Assembly: GCF_000969605.1 (NCBI RefSeq)
Contig: NZ_JZUE01000001.1
Location: 248,001 to 312,000, forward strand
Length of the DNA stretch: 64,000 nucleotides
Source: Aquincola tertiaricarbonis
GTDB taxonomy: Bacteria > Pseudomonadota > Gammaproteobacteria > Burkholderiales > Burkholderiaceae_C
Reading direction: 5' to 3'
Within the stretch, counting starts at the first letter, position 1. Each line of letters opens with the position of its first letter. The notes below the pieces were generated by a model, which did not search any database, was not told the DNA's origin, and saw only the letters and a list, made by a program, of their open reading frames with translations. Shown here piece after piece: positions 56,344-64,000 of the stretch. The position numbers and the translations under genes are program-made.

Positions 56344-56949
56344 ATGACACCGCCCAAGCTCATCATCCTCGGCCGCGACGGCATCCTCAACCACTTCCGC
56401 GACGACCATGTGAAGGCGCCCGAGGAGTGGTCGCCCATTCCCGGTGCGCTGGACGCGGTGGCCCGCCTCAACCATGCCGGCTGGCATGCGGTGGTGGCCA
56501 CCAACCAGTCGGGCATCGGCCGCGGCATGATCGACATGGCCTCGCTGAACGCGGTGCATGCCCACATGATGAAGCTGCTGGGCGCGCATGGCGGCCGCAT
56601 CGACGCGGTGTTCTTCTGCCCGCACGTGCCCGAGGACCACTGTGACTGCCGCAAACCGCTGCCCGGGCTGATGAAGCAGATCGGCCAGCGCTACGGCGCC
56701 CCGCTGGCCGAGGTGCCGATGGTGTGCGACAACCCGCGCGACCTGGAAGCCGCCCATGCCGCCGGCTGCCAGCCGCACCTGGTGCGCTCCGGCCGGGCGG
56801 CGGCGCTGGACGACGCCTCGCTGGCCGAGTGGCTGGCGGTGGCCCCCGAAACCCGCGTGCATGCCGACCTGGCGGCCTTCGCGGACCACATGCTGCGCGG
56901 CACCGCCGACGCTGCCGACCTCGACTCCGGCCCGATGGGCCTTGCCTGA
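56344..56949 (+). CDS. gmhB: GmhB-like HAD phosphatase (heptose bisphosphate phosphatase homologue)
   Basis: A 201-residue HAD-family protein of the GmhB group, which normally dephosphorylates heptose-1,7-bisphosphate for LPS core synthesis. Seen: VVATNQSGIGRGMIDMASLN (motif II), the zinc site CPHVPEDHCDCRKPLPGLMK (C-x-H plus C-x-C), and MVCDNPRDLEAAHAAGCQPH (motif IV, CDN instead of GDS). Motif I, usually DRDGT, reads LIILGRDGILN: the nucleophilic Asp is Gly-10 (codon 56371-56373, GGC), while the second Asp remains. Classical phosphatase activity is therefore doubtful; it may have another role or a changed mechanism. Position between glyS and plsC is typical for gmhB. Confidence 0.8.
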   Translation: MTPPKLIILGRDGILNHFRDDHVKAPEEWSPIPGALDAVARLNHAGWHAVVATNQSGIGRGMIDMASLNAVHAHMMKLLGAHGGRIDAVFFCPHVPEDHCDCRKPLPGLMKQIGQRYGAPLAEVPMVCDNPRDLEAAHAAGCQPHLVRSGRAAALDDASLAEWLAVAPETRVHADLAAFADHMLRGTADAADLDSGPMGLA

Positions 56950-57704
56950 TGCTGCCTGTACTGCGTTCCGCGCTGTTCTTCCTGTGGATGGTGGTCACCG
57001 TCATCCCCATCGCCATCGTCGCGATGACCCTGTCGATCTTCGTGCGCGGCGAGCCGGTGTACCGCGTGTGCATGTTCTTCCTGCGGCTGTGCATCCTGGG
57101 CGCCAAGCACATCTGCGGCGTGCACTACCGGGTGCAGGGCATGGAACGGCTGCCCAGCGGCGAGGACAAGCTGGCCCCGCTGATCCTCTGCCCCAAGCAC
57201 CAGTCCACCTGGGAGACGTTTGCGTTCCCGACGCTGATGTCGCATCCGCTGGCCTATGTGTTCAAGCGGGAGCTGCTCTACATCCCGTTCTTCGGCTGGT
57301 CGATGGCTCGGCTGGACATGATCCACATCGACCGCGGCCGCCGCACCCAGGCCTGGGCCAAGGTGGCTTCGCAGGGCCGCGAGCTGCTGTCGCGCGGGGT
57401 GTGGGTCATCATGTTTCCGGAGGGCACGCGCATACCGCGCGGCCAGCGCGGCGAATACAAGAGCGGCGCCGCCCGGCTGGCCGTGACCACCGGCGCGCCG
57501 GTGGTGCCCATCGCCGTCACCTCGGCGCGCTGCTGGCCGCGCAAGAGCTTCGTGCTGCGGCCGGGCGTGATCGACGTGTCCATCGGCACGCCGATCCCTT
57601 CCGAGGGCCGCAAGCCGGAAGAGCTGATGCGCCAGGTGGAAGCCTGGATCGAGTCCGAGATGCAGCGCCTGGACCCCGAGGCCTACCGGAGCGCCGGCCG
57701 ATGA
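56949..57704 (+). CDS. plsC: 1-acyl-sn-glycerol-3-phosphate acyltransferase
   Basis: A 251-residue membrane-bound acyltransferase that makes phosphatidic acid from lysophosphatidate. An N-terminal membrane segment (LFFLWMVVTVIPIAIVAMTL) precedes the PlsC domain: LILCPKHQSTWETFAFPTL (the H-x4-D box, here H-x4-E), ELLYIPFFGWSMARLDMIHI, VWVIMFPEGTRIPRGQRGEY (FPEGTR block) and APVVPIAVTSARCWPRKSF. The Glu in block I is an unusual but recurrent substitution in related proteins. The start overlaps the gmhB-like stop (TGATG); the stop overlaps the next start by 4 bp, giving a tight three-gene run. Confidence 0.93.
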   Translation: MLPVLRSALFFLWMVVTVIPIAIVAMTLSIFVRGEPVYRVCMFFLRLCILGAKHICGVHYRVQGMERLPSGEDKLAPLILCPKHQSTWETFAFPTLMSHPLAYVFKRELLYIPFFGWSMARLDMIHIDRGRRTQAWAKVASQGRELLSRGVWVIMFPEGTRIPRGQRGEYKSGAARLAVTTGAPVVPIAVTSARCWPRKSFVLRPGVIDVSIGTPIPSEGRKPEELMRQVEAWIESEMQRLDPEAYRSAGR

Positions 57705-58540
57705 ACGACGGCGGCACGGCAGCGGCGCAGCAGTTGGCGCTGTTCGACCGCGCCGCTGCCAGCGCGGCGCCGGCCACGCCCCAGCCGCCCGAGTTCCGCC
57801 ACCCGCAAGCCACGCACGAACTGCTGCTGGACGGCCACCGCGTGGCCTATGCCTTGCGGCGCGCGCGCCGGCGCAGCATCGGCTTCGTGGTGGGTACCGA
57901 TGGCCTGGCCGTCAGCGCGCCGCGCTGGGTGCGCATGGGCGACATCGAGGACGCGCTGCGCAGCAAGGGGGCCTGGGTGCTGCGCAAGCTGCAGGAGCAG
58001 CGGGAGCGGCAGCACCGCCAGCTGGCCGCCCGCGTGGAATGGGGCGACGGGGCCGAGTTCCCCTTCCTGGGCGCACCGGTGCAGGTGCGGCTGGACGCGA
58101 CCACCACCGGCGCCCAGCTGGTGGCGGCCGACGCGGCGGCCGGCCAGCCGATGCAGCTGCGCCTGGGACTGCCGCCGGCCGCCGGCGCGGCGCAGGTGCG
58201 TGATGCGGTGCAGTCCTGGCTGCAACGCCAGGCGCGCCGGGTGTTCGAGGCGCGCTGCCAGCACTTCGCGCCGGCCATGGGCGTGGCCGTCAAGCGGCTG
58301 TCGCTCAGCAGCGCCGCCACCCGCTGGGGCAGCGCCAGCGCCAGCGGCGCCATCCGCCTGAACTGGCGGCTGATCCACTTTTCCGAAGCCACCATCGACT
58401 ACGTGGTGGTGCATGAGCTGGCGCACCTCATCGAGATGAACCACTCGCCGGCCTTCTGGCAGGTGGTGCGCAACACGCTGCCCGGTTTCGAGCAGGCCCG
58501 CGCACCGCTGCGCCAGGCCGTGCTGCCCGCCTGGGATTGA
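57701..58540 (+). CDS. YgjP-like zinc metallopeptidase (DUF45)
   Basis: A 279-residue protein of the YgjP/WLM-type M48-like family. The zinc motif HELAHLIEMNHSPAFWQVVR (H-E-L-x-H with a distal His in NHSPAFW) and the preceding LNWRLIHFSEATIDYVVVHE are clear, as is the N-terminal strand pair VAYALRRARRRSIGFVVGTD. RLSLSSAATRWGSASASGAI is the typical WG-S loop. Substrate unknown. There is no signal peptide, so it is likely cytoplasmic. It ends the corC-to-peptidase run and is followed by a hairpin. Confidence 0.88.
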   Translation: MNDGGTAAAQQLALFDRAAASAAPATPQPPEFRHPQATHELLLDGHRVAYALRRARRRSIGFVVGTDGLAVSAPRWVRMGDIEDALRSKGAWVLRKLQEQRERQHRQLAARVEWGDGAEFPFLGAPVQVRLDATTTGAQLVAADAAAGQPMQLRLGLPPAAGAAQVRDAVQSWLQRQARRVFEARCQHFAPAMGVAVKRLSLSSAATRWGSASASGAIRLNWRLIHFSEATIDYVVVHELAHLIEMNHSPAFWQVVRNTLPGFEQARAPLRQAVLPAWD

Positions 58541-58550
58541 CGGGTGGCGC

Positions 58551-58568
58551 CACCCCCGTTCGGGGGTG
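58551..58568 (+). terminator. Hairpin after the metallopeptidase gene
   Basis: CACCCCCG-TT-CGGGGGTG is a perfect 8-bp stem starting 10 bp after the stop. No T-run follows. It probably ends the upstream operon. Confidence 0.5.
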
Positions 58569-58613
58569 TCTGCGTGGCGTTCTGCCGCCTTGGCAAGCCT
58601 CCTCCGGTGCAAA

Positions 58614-58711
58614 TTTTCACGAACGGCCGTGAAAAGTGACGTTTATATGTTCACGCTGTGACAGCTGCGCCCAAGCAATCTGTCTGGATATATCAAAACA
58701 ATCGTTTTGAT
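58614..58711. promoter_or_regulatory. AT-richer region with palindromes upstream of the giant repeat protein gene
   Basis: Within the 251-bp gap (58541-58791) base composition drops and inverted repeats cluster: TTTTCACG-AACGGC-CGTGAAAA (58614-58635) and ATCAAAAC-AATC-GTTTTGAT (58692-58711), with further TCAC/GTGA half-sites between them. This looks like an operator region for a regulated gene. A -10-like TATATC lies at 58689-58694, but no matched -35 was convincing. The gene follows at 58792 with AGGAG at 58781-58785. Confidence 0.55.
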
Positions 58712-58791
58712 CACTGAGAATCCGCGCCCGCAGACCACGGCCTGAGGCGCGCACCCCGATGCGGCGCCCAGAAGAACTTCAGGAGCCCCGC

Positions 58792-61700
58792 ATGACCACC
58801 CCCACGTACGCCACCGCCGTTCACCTGGACGAGGACACCGTCCGGCAGTTCGAGATCCCCGCGTTGCTGCAGCAGGCCGGCTACACGCCGACCGGCACGG
58901 TGGTGGTCAGCAGCGTCAGCTACCTGGACCGCAGCGGCCAGCTGGTCACCGTGCCCACCGAGCTGATGCAGATGGTGGACGGCGACACGCTGCGCATCTC
59001 CGCCACCGGCTGGGCGGACTGGTTCGGCAGCGTCAACTCGTTTACCCTGGCCGTGGACAACGGCACCACCGTCGTGCTGATGCAGTTGCAGGTGGTGATC
59101 GACCCGGTGAACGACGCCCCATCCGGCACCGACCGCGGCATCAACCTGCCCGACGGCAGTCCCTATGTGCTGAAGGAAGCCGACTTCGGCTTCAGCGACG
59201 CCGCCGACGGCCACGCCTTCAAGAGTGTGCTGATCAGCGACCCGCCCGCGGTGGGTGAGCTGCGCCTGAACGGCGTGCGCGTGGTCGCCGGCACCGAAGT
59301 GCGCATCGAGGACGTGCGCGCCGGCCTGCTGACCTATGTGCCGTCGGCCAATGTCTCGGGCACCGCGGTGTTCGGCTTCCAGGTGCGTGATGACGGCGGC
59401 ACCGCCGGCAATGGTTCGGTGGACCTGGACCCGACGCCCAACTACATCAGCTTCTGCATCCCGAACGCGGTGCTGGGTGACCGTGTCTGGCTGGACGCCA
59501 ACGGCAACGGCGTGCAGGACTTGGGCGAGGCGGGCCTGGCCGGTGTGGCCGTGACCGTGCGCGGCGCGGGCGCCGACGGCACCTTCGGCACTGCGGACGA
59601 CACCAGCGCCAGCACCGTCACCAATGCCAACGGCAACTACCAGTTCACCGGCCTGCAGGCCGGGCGCTACCAGCTGAGCGTGGGTTCGGCCGCCGCATAC
59701 GTCTTCACCGGGCGCGACCTGGGCGGCAACGACGCGCTGGATTCCGATGTGGACGGCAACGGCAGCACGCAGGTGTTCACCCTCACCGCCGGCCAGACCA
59801 ACCTGACGCTGGACGCCGGCGTGCGCGCGGTCAAGGCCTCCACCCTCAGCGGCAGCAGCTGGGTGGATGCCAACGGCAACGGCGTGCGCGACGCCGGCGA
59901 GACCGGGCAGGCCGGCGTGACGGTGACGGTGCGCGGCGCCGGCCTGGACGGCCAGTTCAACACCGCCGACGACACCGTGGCCACCACCGTCACCGGGCCG
60001 GGCGGCGGCTACAGCCTGGGCAACCTGGCCAATGGCCAGTACCAGGTGGGCTTCGGTGCCCCGGCCGGCTACGGCTTCACCGGGCAGGACGTGGGCGGCA
60101 ACGACGCGGTGGATTCCGACGTGAACGCGAGCGGCCAGTCCGCCGTGGTGACGCTGGGCATCGGCCAGGGCGCCGTGGTGGACGCCGGGCTGCGCCCGCT
60201 GAACACCGGCCACATCGGCGACCGCGTGTGGCACGACGCCAATGGCAACGGCGTGCAGGACGCCGGCGAAGCCGGCATCGGCGGCATCGCCATCACGCTG
60301 CAGGGCGCGGGCCAGGACAACCTGTTCGGCACCGCCGACGACACCACCGCCACCACCACCAGCGGCGCCAGCGGGGCCTATGGCTTCAACGGGCTGGCGG
60401 CGGGCCGTTACCAGGTGGTGTTCGGCAAGCAGGCCGGACTGGTGTTCACCACGCGTGACGTGGGCACCAACGACAGCATCGACTCCGACGCCAACGTCAC
60501 CACCGGCATCTCGCAGGTCGTCACGCTGGCCGCGAACCAGACGAACGTGTCGGTCGATGCAGGCTACAAGCAGGTGATGACCGCCTCCATCGGCGACAAG
60601 GTCTGGCGCGACGGCAACTACGACGGCGTGCAGCAGAGCACCGAGGCCGGCATGGCCGGCGTGTCGGTGCAATTGCGCGGCGCCGGCCTGGACAACGTCT
60701 TCGGCACCGCCGACGACGTGGCCGCCAGCACCACCACCGACGTCTACGGCAACTACAGCTTCTCGGCGCTGGCCGCCGGTCGTTACACGCTGAGCTTCGG
60801 CACCACCGCCGGTTTCACCTACACCACGCAGCGTGCAGGCACCAATGCCGCGCTGGACTCCGACGCCGACGCGGTCACCGGCCAGACCGACGTCTTTTCG
60901 CTGAATGCCGGCCAGAAGCTCACCAGCATTGACGCGGGCCTGGCCGCCATCCGCACCGCCTCCATCGGCGACCGCGTGTGGCTGGACGCCAATGGCAATG
61001 GCCGTCAGGACGCGGGTGAAGCCGGCGTGGCCGGTGTGCGCATCCAGCTGAGCGGCGCCGGCGCGGACGGCATGAGCGGCACCGCCGACGACGTGGCCGT
61101 CACCACCGTCAGCGATGCGAACGGCGCCTACCGCTTCAACCAACTGGCCGCCGGCAGCTACACGCTGCGCTTCGATACACCGGCCGGCCTGCGCATCACC
61201 GGCGCCGACGCCGCCCCGGACAACGTCGACTCCGACATCAGCGGCTACGGCCTGGCCAACGTCACCCTGGCCACCGGCCAGGCCGCCGATGTGGATGCGG
61301 GCTACCAGCAGGTGAAGGATTCGGTGCTGTTCGGCAGGGTCTGGAACGACCTCAACAGCGACGGCCTGTATGAAGTCAGCGAAGCCTCCATGCCCGGTGT
61401 GCAGGTGCGCCTGAACGGCGCCGGCTTCGATGGCGTCTTCGGCACGGCCGACGACGTGAGCCAGGTCACCACCACGAACAGTTACGGCAACTACAGCTTC
61501 GAAAACCTGGCGGGCGGCAACTACGTGTTGGGTGTGGAAGCGCCTGCGGCCTACGAGTTCACGGTCAAGGATGCCTTGTCCAACACCCGCGACACCGACG
61601 ACAGCGATGTCAATGCCGCGACCGGCCGCACCGATGTGTTCACCCTGGGCAGCTCCACCACCCGCACCGACATCGCGGCAGGCCTGAGCGAGCGCGCCGC

Positions 61701-64000
61701 CGCCAGCGTCGGCGACCGTGTCTGGCTCGATGCCAACGGCAACGGCCTGCAGGACGCGGGTGAGGTGGGCGTGGCCGGCGTGCAGGTGCGCCTGACCGGC
61801 GCCGGTGCCGATGGCATGCTCGGCACGGCCGACGACGTGGTGCGCACCACCACCACCAATGCCGACGGCGCCTACCTGATCAGCGGGCTCAAGAGCGGCA
61901 CCTACACCACCACCTTCACCGCGCCCACCGGGCTGCAGTTCACGACGGCCAATGCCGGCAACGACGCCATCGACTCGGACGTGGATGCCACCGGCGCGGC
62001 CACGGTCACCCTGGCGCCGGGCCAGGCGGGCGGCGTGGATGCAGGCCTGCAGCAGGTCAAGACCTCGGTCGTCTCCGGCCAGGCCTGGAGCGACCGCAAC
62101 GGCAACGGCCTGAGCGATGCCGGCGAAGTGGGCCTGGCCGGCGTGCAGGTCACGCTGAAGGGCGCCGGCTGGGATGGTGTGTTCGGCACCGCCGACGACG
62201 TGCTGCGCAGCACCACCACCCGGGCCGACGGCAGCTACAGCTTCACCGGCCTGGCCGCTGGCGCCCATACCGTCACCGTGGCGGCGCCCAACAGCTTCGT
62301 CTACACCCAGCGCGACGCGCTGGGCAACACGCAGGACGACCGCGACTCCGACGTGGACACCACCACCGGCACCACCGGCGTGTTCACCGTGGGCACCGGG
62401 GCCACGGCGGCCAATGTGTCCGCCGGCTTCAATGAGGTGCCGGGCAGCAGCGTCGGCGACCGGGTGTGGCTGGATGCCAATGGCAACGGCCTGCAGGACG
62501 CCGGCGAGGTCGGGCTGGCCGGCCTGCAGGTCAGGCTGACCGCCCGCGGCGCCGACGGCGTGCTGGGCACGGCCGATGACGTGATCCGCACCACCGCCAC
62601 CGACGCCAGCGGCGCCTACCGCTTCGACACGCTGGAATCCGGCAGCTACCGGGTGCAGGTGCAGGCCGCCGGCTTCAAGGCGACGCTGGCCAATGCGGGC
62701 GACGACCTCCTCGACTCCGACGCCAACAGCGCCGGTGTGGCCACCTTCACCCTGCGCCCCGGCGTGGCCGACCACAGCGTGGACATCGGCCTGCAGCAGA
62801 TCAAGACCGCCTCGGTCGGCGACCGCGTGTGGGCGGACAGCAACCGCAACGGCCTGCAGGATGTCGACGAGGCGGGCCAGGAAGGCGTGACCGTGGTGCT
62901 GCGTGGCGCGGGCTTCGACAACGTCTTCGGCACCGCCGACGACGTTTCCGCGACGACCGTCAGCGGCGCGGACGGCAGCTATGCCTTCACCGAGCTGGCC
63001 GCAGGCCAGTACACGCTGAACTTCAGCCGCCCGGGCTACGAGGTGACCGTCGCCAATGCCAACGGCAACACCAGCGACACGCTCGATTCCGACATCGACG
63101 CCCAAGGCAACACCGCCGTGTTCACCCTGGGCCTCGGCCAGGTCCGCACCGACATCGACGCCGGCTTGATCCCCCCGCCGTGCGCCAGCCTGGTGGGCGA
63201 CAGCCAGCTCCACGAAGGCTCGGTCGGCAGCTACCGCGTGCAGCTGAACACCGCGATGGCCTACGACACGGTGTACTACGTCAGCGCCGCAGGCGGCACC
63301 GCCGGCCGCACGCTGGGCTGGGCCGGCGACCAGCGCATCGCCGCCGGCGGTGGCACCGACGCGGGCGGCTACCACCACTACAAGCAGTACTACCACAACC
63401 AGTATTTCGACGAATACGGCAACCTGTGCACCGCCACCGGGCCGGCCGACATGAGCTGGGACTACGCCCTGTACAACCCGGCAGGTGCCATCGCCGGTGT
63501 TGCGGGCGGCTTCTACGTCACGGTCAAGGCGGGCCAGACCATGTCGGCCGCCTTCAGCGTCGAAGCCTGGCGCGAGAAGGTGTACGTCGATGGCGACTTC
63601 CTCTACGGCGGCTACGGCTTCGACGACTGGTGCAACGTCGGCCGCACCGACTACCAGGAGGCCGCCGTCGAGTGGTTCCAGCTCAACCTGACCGGCGTGA
63701 ACACCGGCGCGGTGGAAGTCTGCGAGCCGGCGCTGTCGGTGTGCATCACCGACACGTCGAGCTATTACCGCTACAGCCCCATCGTCTTGGACATGGACGG
63801 CAACGGCATCCAGACCACGCTGCTGGCCGAGTCCACCGGCACCTTCGACCTGCTGGGCACCGGCCGTGCGCTGCATTCCGGCTGGATCTCGTCGGGTGAC
63901 GCCTTCCTGGCGGTAGACATCAACGGCAACGGCCGCATCGACGACATCAGCGAGTTGTTCGGCGGCACCAAGGGGCAGGGTTTCGCCAAGCTGGCCAGCT
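58792..64000 (+). CDS. Giant SdrD-B-repeat surface/secreted protein, 5' part
   Basis: Incomplete at the right edge; at least 1736 residues and no stop. Start ATG 58792 with AGGAG 6 bp upstream. No Sec signal peptide is visible, suggesting type I secretion via an unseen C-terminus. Residues about 1-225: an N-terminal region with a cadherin-like module (DPVNDAPSGTDRGINLPDGS to VFGFQVRDDGG). Residues 228-1460: ten tandem SdrD-B-like domains of 119-127 residues, each opening G-D-x-V-W-x-D-x-N-G-N-G-x-Q-D-x-G-E and holding a T-A-D-D motif, probably calcium binding. Residues 1461 onward: a Tyr/Cys-containing region and VLDMDGNGIQTTLLAEST with GDAFLAVDINGNGRIDDISE, typical of RTX/hemolysin-type calcium-binding exoproteins. 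Likely an adhesin or matrix protein. Confidence 0.85.
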   Translation, partial: MTTPTYATAVHLDEDTVRQFEIPALLQQAGYTPTGTVVVSSVSYLDRSGQLVTVPTELMQMVDGDTLRISATGWADWFGSVNSFTLAVDNGTTVVLMQLQVVIDPVNDAPSGTDRGINLPDGSPYVLKEADFGFSDAADGHAFKSVLISDPPAVGELRLNGVRVVAGTEVRIEDVRAGLLTYVPSANVSGTAVFGFQVRDDGGTAGNGSVDLDPTPNYISFCIPNAVLGDRVWLDANGNGVQDLGEAGLAGVAVTVRGAGADGTFGTADDTSASTVTNANGNYQFTGLQAGRYQLSVGSAAAYVFTGRDLGGNDALDSDVDGNGSTQVFTLTAGQTNLTLDAGVRAVKASTLSGSSWVDANGNGVRDAGETGQAGVTVTVRGAGLDGQFNTADDTVATTVTGPGGGYSLGNLANGQYQVGFGAPAGYGFTGQDVGGNDAVDSDVNASGQSAVVTLGIGQGAVVDAGLRPLNTGHIGDRVWHDANGNGVQDAGEAGIGGIAITLQGAGQDNLFGTADDTTATTTSGASGAYGFNGLAAGRYQVVFGKQAGLVFTTRDVGTNDSIDSDANVTTGISQVVTLAANQTNVSVDAGYKQVMTASIGDKVWRDGNYDGVQQSTEAGMAGVSVQLRGAGLDNVFGTADDVAASTTTDVYGNYSFSALAAGRYTLSFGTTAGFTYTTQRAGTNAALDSDADAVTGQTDVFSLNAGQKLTSIDAGLAAIRTASIGDRVWLDANGNGRQDAGEAGVAGVRIQLSGAGADGMSGTADDVAVTTVSDANGAYRFNQLAAGSYTLRFDTPAGLRITGADAAPDNVDSDISGYGLANVTLATGQAADVDAGYQQVKDSVLFGRVWNDLNSDGLYEVSEASMPGVQVRLNGAGFDGVFGTADDVSQVTTTNSYGNYSFENLAGGNYVLGVEAPAAYEFTVKDALSNTRDTDDSDVNAATGRTDVFTLGSSTTRTDIAAGLSERAAASVGDRVWLDANGNGLQDAGEVGVAGVQVRLTGAGADGMLGTADDVVRTTTTNADGAYLISGLKSGTYTTTFTAPTGLQFTTANAGNDAIDSDVDATGAATVTLAPGQAGGVDAGLQQVKTSVVSGQAWSDRNGNGLSDAGEVGLAGVQVTLKGAGWDGVFGTADDVLRSTTTRADGSYSFTGLAAGAHTVTVAAPNSFVYTQRDALGNTQDDRDSDVDTTTGTTGVFTVGTGATAANVSAGFNEVPGSSVGDRVWLDANGNGLQDAGEVGLAGLQVRLTARGADGVLGTADDVIRTTATDASGAYRFDTLESGSYRVQVQAAGFKATLANAGDDLLDSDANSAGVATFTLRPGVADHSVDIGLQQIKTASVGDRVWADSNRNGLQDVDEAGQEGVTVVLRGAGFDNVFGTADDVSATTVSGADGSYAFTELAAGQYTLNFSRPGYEVTVANANGNTSDTLDSDIDAQGNTAVFTLGLGQVRTDIDAGLIPPPCASLVGDSQLHEGSVGSYRVQLNTAMAYDTVYYVSAAGGTAGRTLGWAGDQRIAAGGGTDAGGYHHYKQYYHNQYFDEYGNLCTATGPADMSWDYALYNPAGAIAGVAGGFYVTVKAGQTMSAAFSVEAWREKVYVDGDFLYGGYGFDDWCNVGRTDYQEAAVEWFQLNLTGVNTGAVEVCEPALSVCITDTSSYYRYSPIVLDMDGNGIQTTLLAESTGTFDLLGTGRALHSGWISSGDAFLAVDINGNGRIDDISELFGGTKGQGFAKLAS
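59473..63171 (+). repeat. Ten tandem SdrD-B-like coding repeats
   Basis: Repeat starts (first codon before the G-D-x-V-W block): 59473, 59845, 60214, 60589, 60964, 61327, 61708, 62071, 62452, 62815; lengths 357-381 bp. Repeats 5, 7 and 9 are 363 bp, and repeats 6 and 8 are 381 bp and share a K/R-D-A-L-x-N-T stretch, so the right half looks like duplication of a 744-bp two-repeat unit. Confidence 0.9.

Noticed and set aside
58711..63876. A 1721-codon open frame on the minus strand across the giant adhesin gene
   Set aside because: It mirrors the plus-strand gene in high-GC repetitive DNA; its translation is a monotone Ala/Val/Gly/His/Gln-rich sequence with no domain, while the plus frame has ten recognisable domains, a good ribosome binding site and normal codon use.

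Overview
The window is a dense, GC-rich (about 70%) bacterial chromosome segment. Gene content and order fit a betaproteobacterium of the order Burkholderiales, probably near the Rubrivivax, Leptothrix or Ideonella group. Pointers are the dacA / D-amino acid aminotransferase / ybeD / lipB / lipA neighbourhood, the TetR / acyl-CoA dehydrogenase / DUF2147 / fadB / fadA cluster, dksA with the hslVU pair, corC-lnt-glyQ-glyS-gmhB-plsC, and strong G/C third-position use. This placement is inference from gene families; no rRNA or other marker is present. No tRNA, rRNA, CRISPR array, IS element or prophage was recognised, and no gene-free stretch exceeds about 250 bp.

Layout. 1-4086: end of dacA, D-amino acid aminotransferase, ybeD, lipB and lipA, with a Sel1-repeat gene on the opposite strand inside the set. 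4121-4801: a VapBC-like toxin/antitoxin pair whose PIN toxin looks frameshifted. 4826-6680 (minus): psd, a class II aldolase-like protein and a tautomerase. 6703-15896 (minus): a four-gene tripartite RND efflux operon with two different pump subunits. 16017-17214: a divergent TlpA-like thioredoxin and a DUF4197 protein. 17215-21706 (minus): two tandem chemoreceptor paralogues and a degenerate histidine-kinase-like protein. 21859-24135: a small unknown gene and two membrane or periplasmic cytochromes c. 24195-27949: a glycine-zipper lipoprotein, an HNH nuclease, and a serine protease overlapping an FHA membrane protein.

28065-35464 is a complete fatty-acid beta-oxidation operon: TetR regulator with a palindromic operator, acyl-CoA dehydrogenase, DUF2147, bifunctional FadB-like protein, thiolase and enoyl-CoA hydratase. 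It ends at two tandem hairpins. 35564-40715 is an osmotic-stress operon: MscS-type channel, otsB, GH15 glucosidase/trehalase and otsA, the first three joined by 4-bp overlaps. 40716-49469 holds a zinc-ribbon membrane protein, a thioesterase, an Atm1-like ABC exporter, coaX, hslVU, a STAS-like protein and dksA. 49580-58540 holds a COG0523 metallochaperone GTPase, corC, lnt, glyQ, glyS, a gmhB-like phosphatase, plsC and a YgjP-type metallopeptidase.

The right end (58792 to beyond 64000) is the 5' part of a very large surface or secreted protein with ten tandem SdrD-B-like repeats, preceded by an AT-richer regulatory region rich in palindromes. It is the most striking accessory feature here. Other points worth a second look are the GmhB-like protein lacking its catalytic aspartate, DksA lacking three of four zinc ligands, the 18-bp perfect hairpin at an in-frame insertion in one RND pump, the frameshifted toxin, and the degenerate kinase / pseudo-receiver beside the chemoreceptors.
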